A DNA stretch of 64,000 nucleotides from a virus, in the IMG/VR virus record IMGVR_UViG_3300032265_002113, positions 1 to 64,000 of that record; one strand, 5' to 3'. Below, one piece after another: positions 1 through 7,133 of the stretch (position 1 is its first letter; each line of letters begins with the position of its first letter). Made by a program: the position numbers and the translations under genes. Under the pieces are notes generated by a model. That model did not search any database and was not told where the DNA came from. It was given only the letters and a program-made list of their open reading frames with translations.

Positions 1-159
1 AAACTGTCGGTTGTGGTTGAGCAAGATGGAAAAAGTAAAACAATCTGCACTTGGGAACATGAACATTGTGTTCTAACAGGCAATGTCAAAGATGTTACCG
101 AAGAGGTATTAACGGAGATTAACCGTAGGATTAAAGAACATTTCGGAGTTGAAGAATGA
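1..159 (+). CDS. C-terminal end of an unidentified protein (5' truncated by window)
   Basis: The frame is open from the first base and ends at TGA 157-159, giving 52 residues of a C-terminus (starts KLSVVVEQDG, ends EHFGVEE). The stop overlaps the ATG of the next gene (156-158), the tight coupling seen throughout this early-gene run. The visible part is a short mixed alpha/beta segment with no motif I recognise. The start and any functional domain lie upstream of the window, so no function is proposed. Confidence 0.6.
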   Translation, partial: KLSVVVEQDGKSKTICTWEHEHCVLTGNVKDVTEEVLTEINRRIKEHFGVEE

Positions 160-392
160 AAACAGTATGGGTTATTTGCGAGGAAGTGGACTTGGGCTAT
201 CATATGGTCAAAGGTTTTGCTTCTTACCACCGAGCGGAATCAGAGTGCGGCCGTATGTGTGAAGAAGCTAAAGCCGAGCAGGTCAATTGGATGGTGAAAA
301 GTGGGACTCAAACTAAAGAGCAAGCAGTGGATTGGGTCAATCAGTATGAATCTGACAAATACTGGGTATACGAAGTGGAAGTTGAACAATGA
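156..392 (+). CDS. Small phage protein of unknown function
   Basis: 78 residues, acidic and rich in Trp and Tyr, with no membrane segment or known motif. ATG at 156 overlaps the stop of the upstream frame, and its own stop (390-392) overlaps the ATG at 389 of the next gene, so it sits inside a translationally coupled operon. Size and position fit the small early proteins of T4-like phages that modify host functions, but that is context only. Confidence 0.6.
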   Translation: MKTVWVICEEVDLGYHMVKGFASYHRAESECGRMCEEAKAEQVNWMVKSGTQTKEQAVDWVNQYESDKYWVYEVEVEQ

Positions 393-520
393 GTGAGAAG
401 CAATACACCCACAGCTTCACTCGCAAAATTGTGGGTTTCGTTTATTGTGCTCATTGTGGTCTGATACGGTTAAACAATGATGCAACATTTAAGTTAGTTA
501 GAACAAGTTGTCCGAGGTAA
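389..520 (+). CDS. Small zinc-finger-like phage protein (43 aa)
   Basis: Short frame ATG 389 to TAA 518-520. It carries a CAHCG knuckle at about residues 21-25 and a third Cys near the C-terminus (TSCPR), which suggests a partial or composite zinc site. The N-terminus HSFTRKIVGFVYC resembles small proteins I have seen in marine T4-like phages, all of unknown function. Coupled to the gene before it by a 4-base stop/start overlap. Nucleic-acid or protein binding is possible but unproven. Confidence 0.5.
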   Translation: MSEKQYTHSFTRKIVGFVYCAHCGLIRLNNDATFKLVRTSCPR

Positions 521-522
521 TT

Positions 523-1068
523 ATGAATTATTTGTATATGTTAGTTGGTGTTCCAGGTTCAGGTAAATCCACTTGGGCTAAACAACAAAAATGGTCTAAT
601 TCTCCTAATCCCTGTAGTTATATTTCTACAGACAAACACATTGATAGGTGGGCTGAAGAACTAGGTCGAGATTATACTGATGTTTTCTCTACTTTTATGC
701 CAGCGGCCGTAGAGTTGATGACTTGTGAAGTTATCTATGCTCGCGAAAACGACCAAGATATTATTTGGGATCAAACCTCCACTACTGTAAAAAGTCGGCG
801 TAAAAAGTTTGATATGTTGCCGGATTACTATGCTATTGCTGTGGTATTTCCTACACCTGACCGGTTGGAATTGAATGAAAGACTTAAACTACGGAGTGGT
901 AAAGTTATTCCTGTGGATGTAATTGATAATATGATCCAAGGTTATGAACCTCCTACATTGAAGGAAGGTTTTAAGGAAATCTGGACATGGAAAGAAACCA
1001 CTAGAGCAGCTATGTTCAATCAGGGACACCGCCATCCTATACTGAGTTTCAATATTGTCAAGGGCTGA
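523..1068 (+). CDS. Polynucleotide kinase-like P-loop kinase (T4 PNK kinase domain type)
   Basis: 181 residues. The N-terminal P-loop GVPGSGKST (about residues 9-17) is followed by an ISTDKH segment and by DQTSTTVKSRRKK, which corresponds to the substrate-side region of T4 polynucleotide kinase. The GKVIPVDVIDNM stretch matches the T4 segment containing AVPIDVLRSM. Known family role: ATP-dependent phosphorylation of 5'-OH ends of nucleic acid, used in end repair. The T4 enzyme also has a C-terminal 3'-phosphatase domain, which is absent here, so this is a kinase-only version. ATG 523 is preferred to the in-frame non-ATG start 15 bases upstream, because the P-loop then follows directly after a short beta strand. 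No ligase partner is visible nearby. Confidence 0.75.
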   Translation: MNYLYMLVGVPGSGKSTWAKQQKWSNSPNPCSYISTDKHIDRWAEELGRDYTDVFSTFMPAAVELMTCEVIYARENDQDIIWDQTSTTVKSRRKKFDMLPDYYAIAVVFPTPDRLELNERLKLRSGKVIPVDVIDNMIQGYEPPTLKEGFKEIWTWKETTRAAMFNQGHRHPILSFNIVKG

Positions 1069-1082
1069 AACCAAAAAAGTGC

Positions 1083-1111
1083 TTGACATATACCACAAAG
1101 TGGTGTATAAT
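1083..1111 (+). promoter_or_regulatory. Consensus sigma70 promoter with operator-like inverted repeat
   Basis: TTGACA (1083-1088), a 17-base spacer and TATAAT (1106-1111), an exact match to the bacterial sigma70 consensus. The expected start is near 1118, just ahead of the small gene at 1134. The spacer contains an inverted repeat, ATACCAC-AAA-GTGGTGTAT, centred between the two boxes, an ideal place for a repressor to bind. It lies in the only clear gap (1069-1133) of this region. Confidence 0.85.
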
Positions 1112-1133
1112 GTAATTTTTAACTGGAGATTGT

Positions 1134-1283
1134 ATGGCAAGGATGAAAGATGTTTATGCAGAGATTCAAGACATGGCTGATAACGGCTATGATACTGATG
1201 AAATTGCATTGATGTTGGAAGTTGATATTAAACAAGTGCAGGCTACATTGGGTCTGACAGTAGATGGAGAAAATGATGAATAA
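1134..1283 (+). CDS. Small helix-turn-helix-like phage protein (49 aa)
   Basis: ATG 1134 follows a TGGAGA ribosome site at spacing suited to initiation and ends at TAA 1281-1283. The protein (begins MARMKDVYAE) has an acidic helix, then the segment DTDEIALMLEVDIKQVQATL, which looks like a short HTH of the sort found in small marine-phage proteins. It is the first gene after the perfect promoter at 1083, so it should be strongly expressed early. DNA binding, perhaps autoregulation through the inverted repeat upstream, is inference. Confidence 0.65.
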   Translation: MARMKDVYAEIQDMADNGYDTDEIALMLEVDIKQVQATLGLTVDGENDE

Positions 1284-2451
1284 GAATCAAAAAGAGTTTA
1301 TTGCAGCAGCTACACAAAAGTATGGTGTTGGTGCAATTATTTCCCGTGACCAAATTTCTGATGTTGTAGAAGAATCTGGTTGCACCTATCCGTTTTGGCT
1401 TGTGACTAAAGCTGAATACCGTGCAGGTCGTGGTCAGTATGTTGTTCCGATTGTTCCAGGTCTTGTACCTATGAAAACAAAAGAACCTGAACCTGAACTT
1501 GCTACTGTTGATATGGCTCAGATAAATGGCCAAGTGCTTTCATTTCGCCAACCTAAACTGGTTGATGAATCTGACACCTCTATTCCCGTAAAGTATCCTG
1601 ATTATGTCCCTTTTGGTTTCTTTAAAGACCTTCGCAATATTGTTAAGTCTTTTATGTTTTATCCCGTGTTCGTTACTGGTCATTCTGGCAACGGCAAAAC
1701 ACTTATGGTTGAACAAGTATGTGCTGAGCTCCAACGTGAGTGCATCCGTGTTAACATTTCTATTGAAACTGATGAATCAGACCTGCTGGGTGGTCCTACT
1801 CTTGTCAACGGTAATGTCGTCAACCGTGATGGTCCTGTCATTATTGCTATGAAACGTGGTGCAGTCCTTCTAATCGATGAAGTTGACCGTGGTTCAAACA
1901 AACTAATGTGCTTGCAAGGTATTCTTGAAGGCAAACCTTACTACAACAAAAAATCTGGTGAGTTGGTACATCCTAAAACCGGTTTCAACATCATTGCTAC
2001 TGCGAATACCAAAGGTCGTGGTTCAGATGAAGGTAAGTATCTGTCACAAATTCTTGATGATGCATTCCTTGAACGCTTCCCCATTACAGTCGAACAGGAT
2101 TATCCTGACGTTAAGACTGAGACAAAGATTCTAAAGCCTTTGATTGCTGAAGAAGATTTTGTTACCTGCTTGGTTACATGGGCTGATACTGTTCGTAAGA
2201 CATTCAAAGAGGGTGGCACAGATGAAATCATTTCTACTCGCCGTTTGGTTCACATTGCACGAGCATATACGATTTTCAATGACCGTATGAAGGCTATCAC
2301 CTTGTGTGTTAATCGTTTCGATGAAGAAACTAAGACTGCATTTCTTGACCTGTACAGCAAAGTCGATGCAAAAGTCCATGCACCTGAACCAGTGTCGGCG
2401 CCTGCAAAACCAATTGCACCGGCAACTGATGATGACGAAATTCCCTTTTAA
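1276..2451 (+). CDS. cobS: CobS-like / MoxR-type AAA+ ATPase
   Basis: About 391 residues. Counting from ATG 1264, the AAA+ core shows Walker A GHSGNGKT (139-146), Walker B AVLLIDE (200-206), sensor-1 IIATAN (243-248) and an arginine-finger ERF (R271). The N-terminal 110 residues are a separate domain and the C-terminus is an Ala/Pro linker ending in an acidic DDDEIPF tail. Proteins of this type are common in T4-like cyanophages, annotated as CobS, the ATPase subunit of aerobic cobaltochelatase. No CobT or CobN partner is present here, so the true role may be general remodelling. I prefer ATG 1276 because GGAG at 1266-1269 lies 6 bases ahead of it; 1264 and 1273 are alternatives. It overlaps the preceding small gene by 8 bases. 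Confidence 0.8.
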   Translation: MNKNQKEFIAAATQKYGVGAIISRDQISDVVEESGCTYPFWLVTKAEYRAGRGQYVVPIVPGLVPMKTKEPEPELATVDMAQINGQVLSFRQPKLVDESDTSIPVKYPDYVPFGFFKDLRNIVKSFMFYPVFVTGHSGNGKTLMVEQVCAELQRECIRVNISIETDESDLLGGPTLVNGNVVNRDGPVIIAMKRGAVLLIDEVDRGSNKLMCLQGILEGKPYYNKKSGELVHPKTGFNIIATANTKGRGSDEGKYLSQILDDAFLERFPITVEQDYPDVKTETKILKPLIAEEDFVTCLVTWADTVRKTFKEGGTDEIISTRRLVHIARAYTIFNDRMKAITLCVNRFDEETKTAFLDLYSKVDAKVHAPEPVSAPAKPIAPATDDDEIPF

Positions 2452-2466
2452 TTGAAAGAACATATT

Positions 2467-2820
2467 ATGGCTACAAAACTTAAAGTACGCACAGGCAAAC
2501 AAAATCGCCACGAAAAAATTACCGTTGTGATGTTGTCAGGCCTGCCTGTATCACCAGATGCTATTAAGGCCTGCTTCAAGGGTACAGACCAAGAGGCAGT
2601 CCTGTATCGGTTGCCGACTAATATATACAATATCCGTCGTGATGGAGGCGTGATTAAAGTGTTCAAGACAGGTCGCAATGTCACCGCATATCAACTAAAG
2701 AATTGTAACGAATTTAACGCAGAAGGACGATACATTGGTCGACCTACTACTGTGACACCTGTTGTCCGTGAGGAACCTATCGTAACGCATATTGTAACAG
2801 AAGAATTGGAGACTGTATGA
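2467..2820 (+). CDS. Conserved-looking phage protein of unknown function
   Basis: 117 residues, N-terminus basic (MATKLKVRTGKQ), middle rich in beta-prone residues, C-terminus with Val/Thr and a short acidic end. No recognisable motif. ATG 2467 is chosen over an in-frame upstream codon at 2452 that directly abuts the previous stop. Its TGA overlaps the ATG of the next gene (2817), so expression is coupled. Basic and early, it may bind nucleic acid, but nothing in the sequence proves that. Confidence 0.55.
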   Translation: MATKLKVRTGKQNRHEKITVVMLSGLPVSPDAIKACFKGTDQEAVLYRLPTNIYNIRRDGGVIKVFKTGRNVTAYQLKNCNEFNAEGRYIGRPTTVTPVVREEPIVTHIVTEELETV

Positions 2821-3053
2821 GTGGTTGGAGAAAACGTCAGATTGCCGATAAACTTGAAGATGATACGACCAATGCGAGGAGTATCTCGCAATGGTATATT
2901 GAAAACAATGTAGAAGTTACTTGGTATGTGCTAGGTATCTTAACAATGTCTGTAATGGATTCTTTAATCAAACGTGAATATTCAGCTGCAGGATTTATTT
3001 TTGTCCTTATGATTGCTAACTATTTACTACGAAGTCATGGATTCCGCAAATGA
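2817..3053 (+). CDS. Small membrane protein
   Basis: 78 residues. A polar, charged N-terminal third is followed by two hydrophobic stretches (about residues 34-48 and 55-70, VTWYVLGILTMSV and AAGFIFVLMIANYLL) separated by a short KRE loop, and a basic end. This predicts a two-pass inner-membrane hairpin protein. It overlaps both neighbours by four bases. Such proteins may be involved in superinfection exclusion or membrane remodelling; the sequence gives no further clue. Confidence 0.6.
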   Translation: MSGWRKRQIADKLEDDTTNARSISQWYIENNVEVTWYVLGILTMSVMDSLIKREYSAAGFIFVLMIANYLLRSHGFRK

Positions 3054-3250
3054 AAATAAATTCAATTCAAACACACACTAATGAAATGTATCGTTTACAG
3101 GATAGTAAAAGAATAGAAAAAGAACATACTGAACGAATGCAGGAAGAAATTAGAATCAAAGAGCATCGAAAAGTTGATGAGGCTCAGCGTGTTGAAATGA
3201 ATCGTAAATTAAACCGTCCCACGGGACAAAGAGTGGATACATTGGCATGA
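3050..3250 (+). CDS. Highly charged coiled-coil-like small protein
   Basis: 66 residues, almost all Lys/Arg/Glu/Gln in a helical pattern between residues 15 and 55, with no Cys and few hydrophobics. It resembles a small conserved protein of marine T4-like phages (start MKI-S-IQT-T---MYRLQDS) without known function. Start and stop overlap those of the neighbours, so it is part of the same translated chain. Confidence 0.55.
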   Translation: MKINSIQTHTNEMYRLQDSKRIEKEHTERMQEEIRIKEHRKVDEAQRVEMNRKLNRPTGQRVDTLA

Positions 3251-3477
3251 AAAAAAGAGACCGAAAAAACCTACATTACCTATTAAGTTTGGATGAAATG
3301 ACACTACTTGCGTGGTGGTTGTCGGCTCCCGGTCCGGACAGAGAATATGCATCCGAACTTTTGAAAATGTATAGTGAAGAGCTTGACAATCGTCTGGCTT
3401 TGTGTTATGATGGTCCCGAGGACGGGGATTTTGCCCAGGCAAATGACCTAATCAATAGTATTAAGAGTAAATTGTAA
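3247..3477 (+). CDS. Small acidic phage protein of unknown function
   Basis: 76 residues with a predicted all-helical fold (LHYLLSLDEMTLLAWWL, then an amphipathic C-terminal helix). No catalytic or metal motif. The ATG overlaps the preceding TGA. The coding sequence contains a complete sigma70 promoter (3383-3411), which constrains its codons in the second half. Function unknown. Confidence 0.55.
   Translation: MKKRDRKNLHYLLSLDEMTLLAWWLSAPGPDREYASELLKMYSEELDNRLALCYDGPEDGDFAQANDLINSIKSKL
3383..3411 (+). promoter_or_regulatory. Intragenic sigma70 promoter
   Basis: TTGACA (3383-3388), 17-base spacer, TATGAT (3406-3411), inside the coding region of the gene at 3247. The spacer begins AATCGT and ends CTTTGTGT, nearly the same as the promoter at 6896, so the two look like copies of one phage promoter type. 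Predicted start near 3418; it would serve the WYL_2-type gene at 3489 and the genes after it. Confidence 0.7.
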
Positions 3478-3488
3478 ATAGAGGATAT

Positions 3489-3746
3489 ATGATGAATCGT
3501 AAATGGTTTGAAGAATTGTTGACTGACCAAGTTGTAACAGTGGCTTTTGTTAAGAAAGATGGTACCGACCGCAATATGCGTTGTACACTTATGCCTGAAT
3601 GGCTGCCTGTCAAAGACCTGCCTGAATCAACTGAAACTACACAGCGTTCTAAATCTGAAACATCGGTTGCTGTGTTTGATTTGGACATTAAAGGCTGGCG
3701 TGCATTCAGTATTGAATCTGTTAAGTCGATTACATTCGGAGCATAA
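3489..3746 (+). CDS. WYL_2 / Sm-like SH3 beta-barrel protein
   Basis: 85 residues. The segment VVTVAFVKKDGTDRNMRCTL followed later by VAVFDLDIKGWRAFSIESVKSI matches the pattern of the small phage family PF10902 (WYL_2, Sm-like SH3 beta-barrel): a KDGT-R-MRCTL hairpin, then a D-x-x-x-G-WR-F-x-x-x-S-V strand pair. The family is widespread in T4-like phages and is thought to bind nucleic acid or ligand through the barrel. ATG 3489 or 3492 are both possible, downstream of GAGGATAT. It is the first full gene after the promoter at 3383. Confidence 0.7.
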   Translation: MMNRKWFEELLTDQVVTVAFVKKDGTDRNMRCTLMPEWLPVKDLPESTETTQRSKSETSVAVFDLDIKGWRAFSIESVKSITFGA

Positions 3747-3748
3747 TT

Positions 3749-3976
3749 ATGGCTTTTGTTGAAGTTGAAGTTCATCTGGACGATTTTGATACTGATGATG
3801 TGATTGATTACCTTGAGCGTCAAGGTTATACGGTAATGCATTCTGCTGGTAGTCATCTTCCGATGAATAATCCTACAGATGAATTGCGTTTGATTTGGGA
3901 AGCAATGTATCTTGGTAAACCATATGATGAAATGGTGCGAAGGTTTGTTAGTGGCCATACTGGTCGTTTTTTGTGA
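3749..3976 (+). CDS. Conserved small phage protein of unknown function
   Basis: 75 residues. An acidic N-terminal half (EVEVHLDDFDTDDVIDYLERQGY) has a beta-alpha look, and the C-terminal half is a helix ending KPYDEMVRRFVSGHTGRFL. No Cys cluster and no known motif. It begins 2 bases after the stop of the WYL_2-type gene and is probably coexpressed with it. I recognise the general look from marine T4-like phages but know no function. Confidence 0.55.
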   Translation: MAFVEVEVHLDDFDTDDVIDYLERQGYTVMHSAGSHLPMNNPTDELRLIWEAMYLGKPYDEMVRRFVSGHTGRFL

Positions 3977-3990
3977 AAAGTGAGTATATT

Positions 3991-4323
3991 ATGAAAGTTA
4001 AATTGTTTGCAGCTTTGGCTGCTGTTGTTCTTGTTACTGGATGTTCTACTGCAACTAGAACAGCATGGGAAGTAAATGTGCCTGCAAAAGAAGCAGCTGC
4101 ACCTACTGTTATTGTTAATATGCCTAAGCCTGTTGAAACAGATACCTATAAGTTGCAAAACTATAAGGGTCCAGAAGCAATGGATTCTAATGAACTAGCG
4201 ATGCATTCCCGTGAGTGTGTTCTTTCTAAATTGCGTCCTCGCGTGACCTATGTTTCAGTCCGTGCAGAAGCAGGTAAGATTTTGGTGCCTGTATCTGTTA
4301 ATTGCGAACCTTACATCCAATAA
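3991..4323 (+). CDS. Predicted lipoprotein
   Basis: 110 residues. A classic lipoprotein signal: basic start MKVK, a 12-residue hydrophobic core and lipobox LVTGC with the modified Cys at 18. The mature part is Ala/Pro-rich at first, then polar, with two further Cys that may form a disulfide. Lipidation by the host and an outer-membrane location are expected. Phage lipoproteins may block receptors (superinfection exclusion) or act as o-spanins; the mature domain is longer than most Rz1-type spanins and no i-spanin is nearby, so exclusion is slightly preferred. ATG 3991 removes an implausible upstream extension (3973). Confidence 0.65.
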   Translation: MKVKLFAALAAVVLVTGCSTATRTAWEVNVPAKEAAAPTVIVNMPKPVETDTYKLQNYKGPEAMDSNELAMHSRECVLSKLRPRVTYVSVRAEAGKILVPVSVNCEPYIQ

Positions 4324-4326
4324 AAA

Positions 4327-4824
4327 ATGGACTATATCTACATGCCGGTTTTTTGGATGTGTTTTATCGCATCCGGTGGTAATTGTCAATTCATGCAACC
4401 TGAAAATACAGTTTACTACAAAACTTCTTCAGCTTGTGCAAGAATTCTTGAAAGAGAGAAAAAATCTATTTTAGACAAAATCAAAAAAGATAAAAATCAA
4501 CCCGATATATTTGGATCAAATTGTATTACACTTATTGTACAATCTCCTAATTATCCACTTGAGCAAGTAGAAATCTTTTACAAAACTAAAAACGTGGAAA
4601 ATTCTTTGGCTTTGGATGTAAATACTTACAAAACCAAGGTGGTTAAAGCTGATGATTTGGATGAACTTGAAAAAGAAGTTGAAGCTGCAACCAAAAAACC
4701 TGTTAATAAAACCAAAGAAATAGAGTATATAGTAAATGAAGCACCTAAATCTTTTGTTATTGATTGTATGCGTTATATGAGTCTTTCAAAAAGTGATTGT
4801 GAGAAGAGCTGGTTTATCAAATAA
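4327..4824 (+). CDS. Possible secreted phage protein of unknown function
   Basis: 165 residues. A hydrophobic N-terminus (MDYIYMPVFWMCFIASGG) could act as a signal or anchor. The remainder is Lys/Glu-rich with five Cys spread along it, the last near the C-terminus in a SDCEKSW context. It starts 3 bases after the lipoprotein gene, so the pair may act together at the cell envelope. No known domain. Confidence 0.5.
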   Translation: MDYIYMPVFWMCFIASGGNCQFMQPENTVYYKTSSACARILEREKKSILDKIKKDKNQPDIFGSNCITLIVQSPNYPLEQVEIFYKTKNVENSLALDVNTYKTKVVKADDLDELEKEVEAATKKPVNKTKEIEYIVNEAPKSFVIDCMRYMSLSKSDCEKSWFIK

Positions 4825-4839
4825 TTCAATTATTTGCTA

Positions 4840-4847
4840 TATAAATA
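4840..4847 (+). promoter_or_regulatory. T4-type late promoter box
   Basis: TATAAATA, the exact T4 late -10 box, in the gap between the genes at 4327 and 4905, with no -35 box, as expected of late promoters. Predicted start near 4853-4856. It would make the 53-residue gene at 4905 a late transcript closed by the terminator at 5073. Confidence 0.65.
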
Positions 4848-4904
4848 TGTGTAACATTGATTAGTCAATGTAATTTTAAATTTTTAACTGATGGAGTATC
4901 TAAA

Positions 4905-5066
4905 ATGAATGAACTAAAATTATCTACCAACCTTGTGAACGCTATTCTTCAATATTTGGCAACAAAGCCATATCAAGAAGTTTACCAAATTGTTGAAGCA
5001 ATTCAAAAAGAAGCATCACCACAAGCACAACCTGGTGTTGTAACAGACGCAGCGCCTGCGGTTTAA
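4905..5066 (+). CDS. Small late phage protein (53 aa)
   Basis: A single-gene transcription unit: late promoter box at 4840, ribosome site TGGAG ahead of ATG 4905, rho-independent terminator directly after the stop. The protein has one amphipathic helical region (LSTNLVNAILQYLATKPYQEVYQIVEAIQKEA) and an Ala/Pro/Val tail (PGVVTDAAPAV). Its isolation between a strong promoter and terminator suggests high late expression, for example a virion-associated or decoration-type peptide, but the sequence alone does not show that. ATG 4857 gives an unlikely longer form. Confidence 0.6.
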   Translation: MNELKLSTNLVNAILQYLATKPYQEVYQIVEAIQKEASPQAQPGVVTDAAPAV

Positions 5067-5072
5067 TCAACA

Positions 5073-5096
5073 AACCTTGCACTCGCAAGGTTTTTT
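5073..5096 (+). terminator. Rho-independent terminator
   Basis: Stem AACCTTGC (5073-5080), loop ACTC, stem GCAAGGTT (5085-5092), running into a T tract that ends at 5096. Eight perfect base pairs with a U-tail, placed 6 bases after the stop of the 53-residue late gene and just before the ATG at 5104. Confidence 0.9.
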
Positions 5097-5103
5097 ATAA
5101 ATT

Positions 5104-5793
5104 ATGAAAATCAAAATTGGTCCTCATATCAATTGGATTGGCCCATATCAAATTGCAGACATGCTTTGCTTTTGGGTCAAACCAGTAAAAGACGAACATG
5201 GCTTTAAAGATAAACCAGATTGGGTACACCAGTTTGGTAAACGCTTAAGTAAAAACAGCAAAGGTGAAGAATCACTTTTGTCTAAGTTTTGCCACTGGGT
5301 ACATTCAAAAAGAAATCAAACTGTCAAGGTAAAGATTGACCGTTGGGATACTTGGAACATGGACTCAACATTGGCTTTGATTATTCTTCCAATGTTGAAA
5401 CAACTAAGAGATAAAAAACACGGTGCACCTTTTGTGCGTGATGAAGATGTACCTGAAGGTTTGAATCTCCGTTCTACTGAAGCACCACCTAAAGAAAATG
5501 AATGGGACACAGATGAAAACCATTTCAAGCGTTGGGATTGGGTGCTCGATGAAATCATTTGGGGTTTTGAACAAGAACATCCTGATTGTGATTGGGATGC
5601 TCAATACCATACAGGTGTAATTGACACTGAATGGATTCCAATAACCGATGAAAATGGCAATCAATTGTTTGAAATGAAGAAAACAGAAAAAGATACCAGC
5701 CATTTTGATATTGAAGGTTACAAAGCACATTCGGAACGTATTGACAATGCTATGCTTTTGTTTGGTCGTTACTATAGAGGACTTTGGGACTGA
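5104..5793 (+). CDS. Conserved phage protein of unknown function
   Basis: 229 residues. The start KIKIGPHINWIGPYQIADMLCFW is a signature I recognise from a family widespread in phages and always annotated hypothetical. The rest is rich in Trp and acidic residues (DWVLDEIIWGFEQEHPDCDW) with no known catalytic motif. The ATG follows the terminator at 5073 by 7 bases and has no clear ribosome site, so its transcription source is unclear; readthrough is possible. Confidence 0.6.
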   Translation: MKIKIGPHINWIGPYQIADMLCFWVKPVKDEHGFKDKPDWVHQFGKRLSKNSKGEESLLSKFCHWVHSKRNQTVKVKIDRWDTWNMDSTLALIILPMLKQLRDKKHGAPFVRDEDVPEGLNLRSTEAPPKENEWDTDENHFKRWDWVLDEIIWGFEQEHPDCDWDAQYHTGVIDTEWIPITDENGNQLFEMKKTEKDTSHFDIEGYKAHSERIDNAMLLFGRYYRGLWD

Positions 5794-5936
5794 TGGACTA
5801 TAATACCATCGGTCGTGAATTGGTTGAAATGTTTGGTGATAAACTGCCTAATCCCATACATGAACCTATTCGTTTTGCGTACTATATAAAATTATATAAC
5901 TATGAAAAGTCGATGAAAAATGAGCCACGAGGATGA
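5793..5936 (+). CDS. Small phage protein (47 aa), unknown
   Basis: ATG 5793 overlaps the TGA of the preceding gene; the frame ends at TGA 5934-5936, inside the start of the next gene. The 47 residues look helical (GRELVEMFGDKL, then YYIKLYNYEKSMKN) with no motif. The four-base overlap at the start and the codon use match its neighbours, which favours a real coupled gene rather than a chance frame. Confidence 0.45.
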   Translation: MDYNTIGRELVEMFGDKLPNPIHEPIRFAYYIKLYNYEKSMKNEPRG

Positions 5937-6210
5937 CAAATTCAAACACAGTAAACGCCTACTCAAAGATGAGAATGCTGTAAACAAGCAATCTAAAATC
6001 GCTAAGGCATTTGGTGTACAGGTTAAAGAACCACATAAGTTTGCCAAGAAACATGCAATGAATTGTGGTAATCCTAATTGTGTAATGTGTGGTAATCCAC
6101 GCAAAGTATTTAAAGAACCAACACAACAAGAAAAACGCCTGTTTCAAGATGTTGATGCACCCACAAATAAACATAGTAATGGTTTAAACATAATTGAAGA
6201 AAACCTATGA
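5920..6210 (+). CDS. Cys-knuckle phage protein of unknown function
   Basis: 96 residues, basic. The central motif CGNPNCVMCGNPRK (about residues 50-63, C-x4-C-x2-C) resembles a zinc knuckle, and I recall the form CGNPxCxMCxNPR in small conserved proteins of many phages. Flanks are Lys-rich and probably disordered. ATG 5920 lies inside the 3' end of the preceding frame. RNA or DNA contact is plausible; function unknown. Confidence 0.6.
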   Translation: MSHEDDKFKHSKRLLKDENAVNKQSKIAKAFGVQVKEPHKFAKKHAMNCGNPNCVMCGNPRKVFKEPTQQEKRLFQDVDAPTNKHSNGLNIIEENL

Positions 6211-6722
6211 GTAATTTAATTAAACACGCCGAAACAGAATTGGATCTTATTGGTCTAACTGATGGAGATGATTACAATTCTGCAATGCGGAAACACATTC
6301 TGCACATGATTAAAGAATTTGCAGATGAAGGCCATTCTGGTTTCTCTGGTGCTTATGCAATTCAAATTTTAACCAAATTGATGGACTTTAAACCATTGAC
6401 TCCATTGACTGGTGAAGATTCTGAATGGACTGATGTATCATCCTACGGAGATGGAACTAATATGCGTTGGCAAAATAACCGACATGGTTCTGTATTCAAA
6501 GATGCTGATGGTTCTTGTTATGATATTGATGGCATAGTATTCTGGGAATGGTTTAGAGATTTGGAAACAGGTAAGGCAATCAAAACATATTATACTGCTA
6601 GTGATTCCCGTGTGCCTGTGACATTTCCATATACTGTACCAGATAAACCAATATATCAATATCGACAACCCGATGATTCTGACGAGATTGCTTTGCAAAA
6701 CGAAAATGGTTTTTTCCGATGA
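6207..6722 (+). CDS. Conserved phage protein of unknown function
   Basis: 171 residues. An N-terminal helical part (ETELDLIGLTDGDDYNSAMRKHI) leads to the motif GHSGFSGAYAIQILTKLMDFKPLTPLTGEDSEW, then NNRHGSVFKDADGSCYDIDGIVFW. I recognise this from a family common in phages of very different morphology, where the PLTPLTGEDDEW stretch is invariant. No biochemical role is known. Overlaps both neighbours by four bases. Confidence 0.65.
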   Translation: MSNLIKHAETELDLIGLTDGDDYNSAMRKHILHMIKEFADEGHSGFSGAYAIQILTKLMDFKPLTPLTGEDSEWTDVSSYGDGTNMRWQNNRHGSVFKDADGSCYDIDGIVFWEWFRDLETGKAIKTYYTASDSRVPVTFPYTVPDKPIYQYRQPDDSDEIALQNENGFFR

Positions 6723-6976
6723 AATCCATATTTAATTATTTTGAGGCGAAGAATAGGTTGCGTGAAGCCAAAAAAACTATCCTAATGATGGGTGGTGAAG
6801 ATGAATGTCAACCTATGCTTCTAGGCCAAAGAGACTTCTTGGAATTAGAAGTTGATTATTACCATGATGAAATGGTATCCTTAGGATATAAGACCTTGAC
6901 AATCGTTTGTCTTTGTGTTATACTGTATTTTGTTAATAATTTTTTAGGATTATATGAAAACCCCTTCCACTTTTAA
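6719..6976 (+). CDS. Small protein with one C-terminal membrane segment
   Basis: 85 residues: an amphipathic, charged N-terminal two-thirds, then a hydrophobic segment at about residues 59-77 (TLTIVCLCVILYFVNNFLG) and a short tail. Predicts a C-tail-anchored or single-pass membrane protein. The DNA for the membrane segment doubles as a sigma70 promoter (6896-6924), and the last 8 codons overlap the next gene, so the 3' end is under several constraints. Confidence 0.55.
   Translation: MKSIFNYFEAKNRLREAKKTILMMGGEDECQPMLLGQRDFLELEVDYYHDEMVSLGYKTLTIVCLCVILYFVNNFLGLYENPFHF
6896..6924 (+). promoter_or_regulatory. Intragenic sigma70 promoter
   Basis: TTGACA (6896-6901), 17-base spacer, TATACT (6919-6924), inside the 3' end of the gene at 6719. 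The spacer is almost identical to that of the promoter at 3383. Predicted start near 6931, about 23 bases before the ATG at 6954. Confidence 0.7.
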
Positions 6977-7133
6977 ACTATCTAAAAGAAACAAAACTAT
7001 GATTGCGCTGCTTCCATTTGCGTATAGAGAGCAACGGGAAGCTTTCAAGCAAAACATGATTCAAGCTCAATACATTGCTTCAACATCCGAACGACAACAA
7101 ATGGGTGTAAATGCTAAGGGCAAAGACGAATAA
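6954..7133 (+). CDS. Small basic phage protein (59 aa)
   Basis: ATG 6954 to TAA 7131-7133. Ribosome site TTTTTAGGATTAT lies just upstream, and the promoter at 6896 is well placed to drive it. The protein is basic (12 Lys/Arg) with a short hydrophobic patch (MIALLPFAY) and a helical middle (REQREAFKQNMIQAQYIA). No known family comes to mind. Promoter plus ribosome site make this a credible gene despite its size. Confidence 0.55.
   Translation: MKTPSTFKLSKRNKTMIALLPFAYREQREAFKQNMIQAQYIASTSERQQMGVNAKGKDE

Noticed and set aside
1276-2451. Cobalamin biosynthesis function in the phage
   Set aside because: Only a CobS-like ATPase is present, with no CobT, CobN or other pathway gene in the window; the ATPase may do something else.
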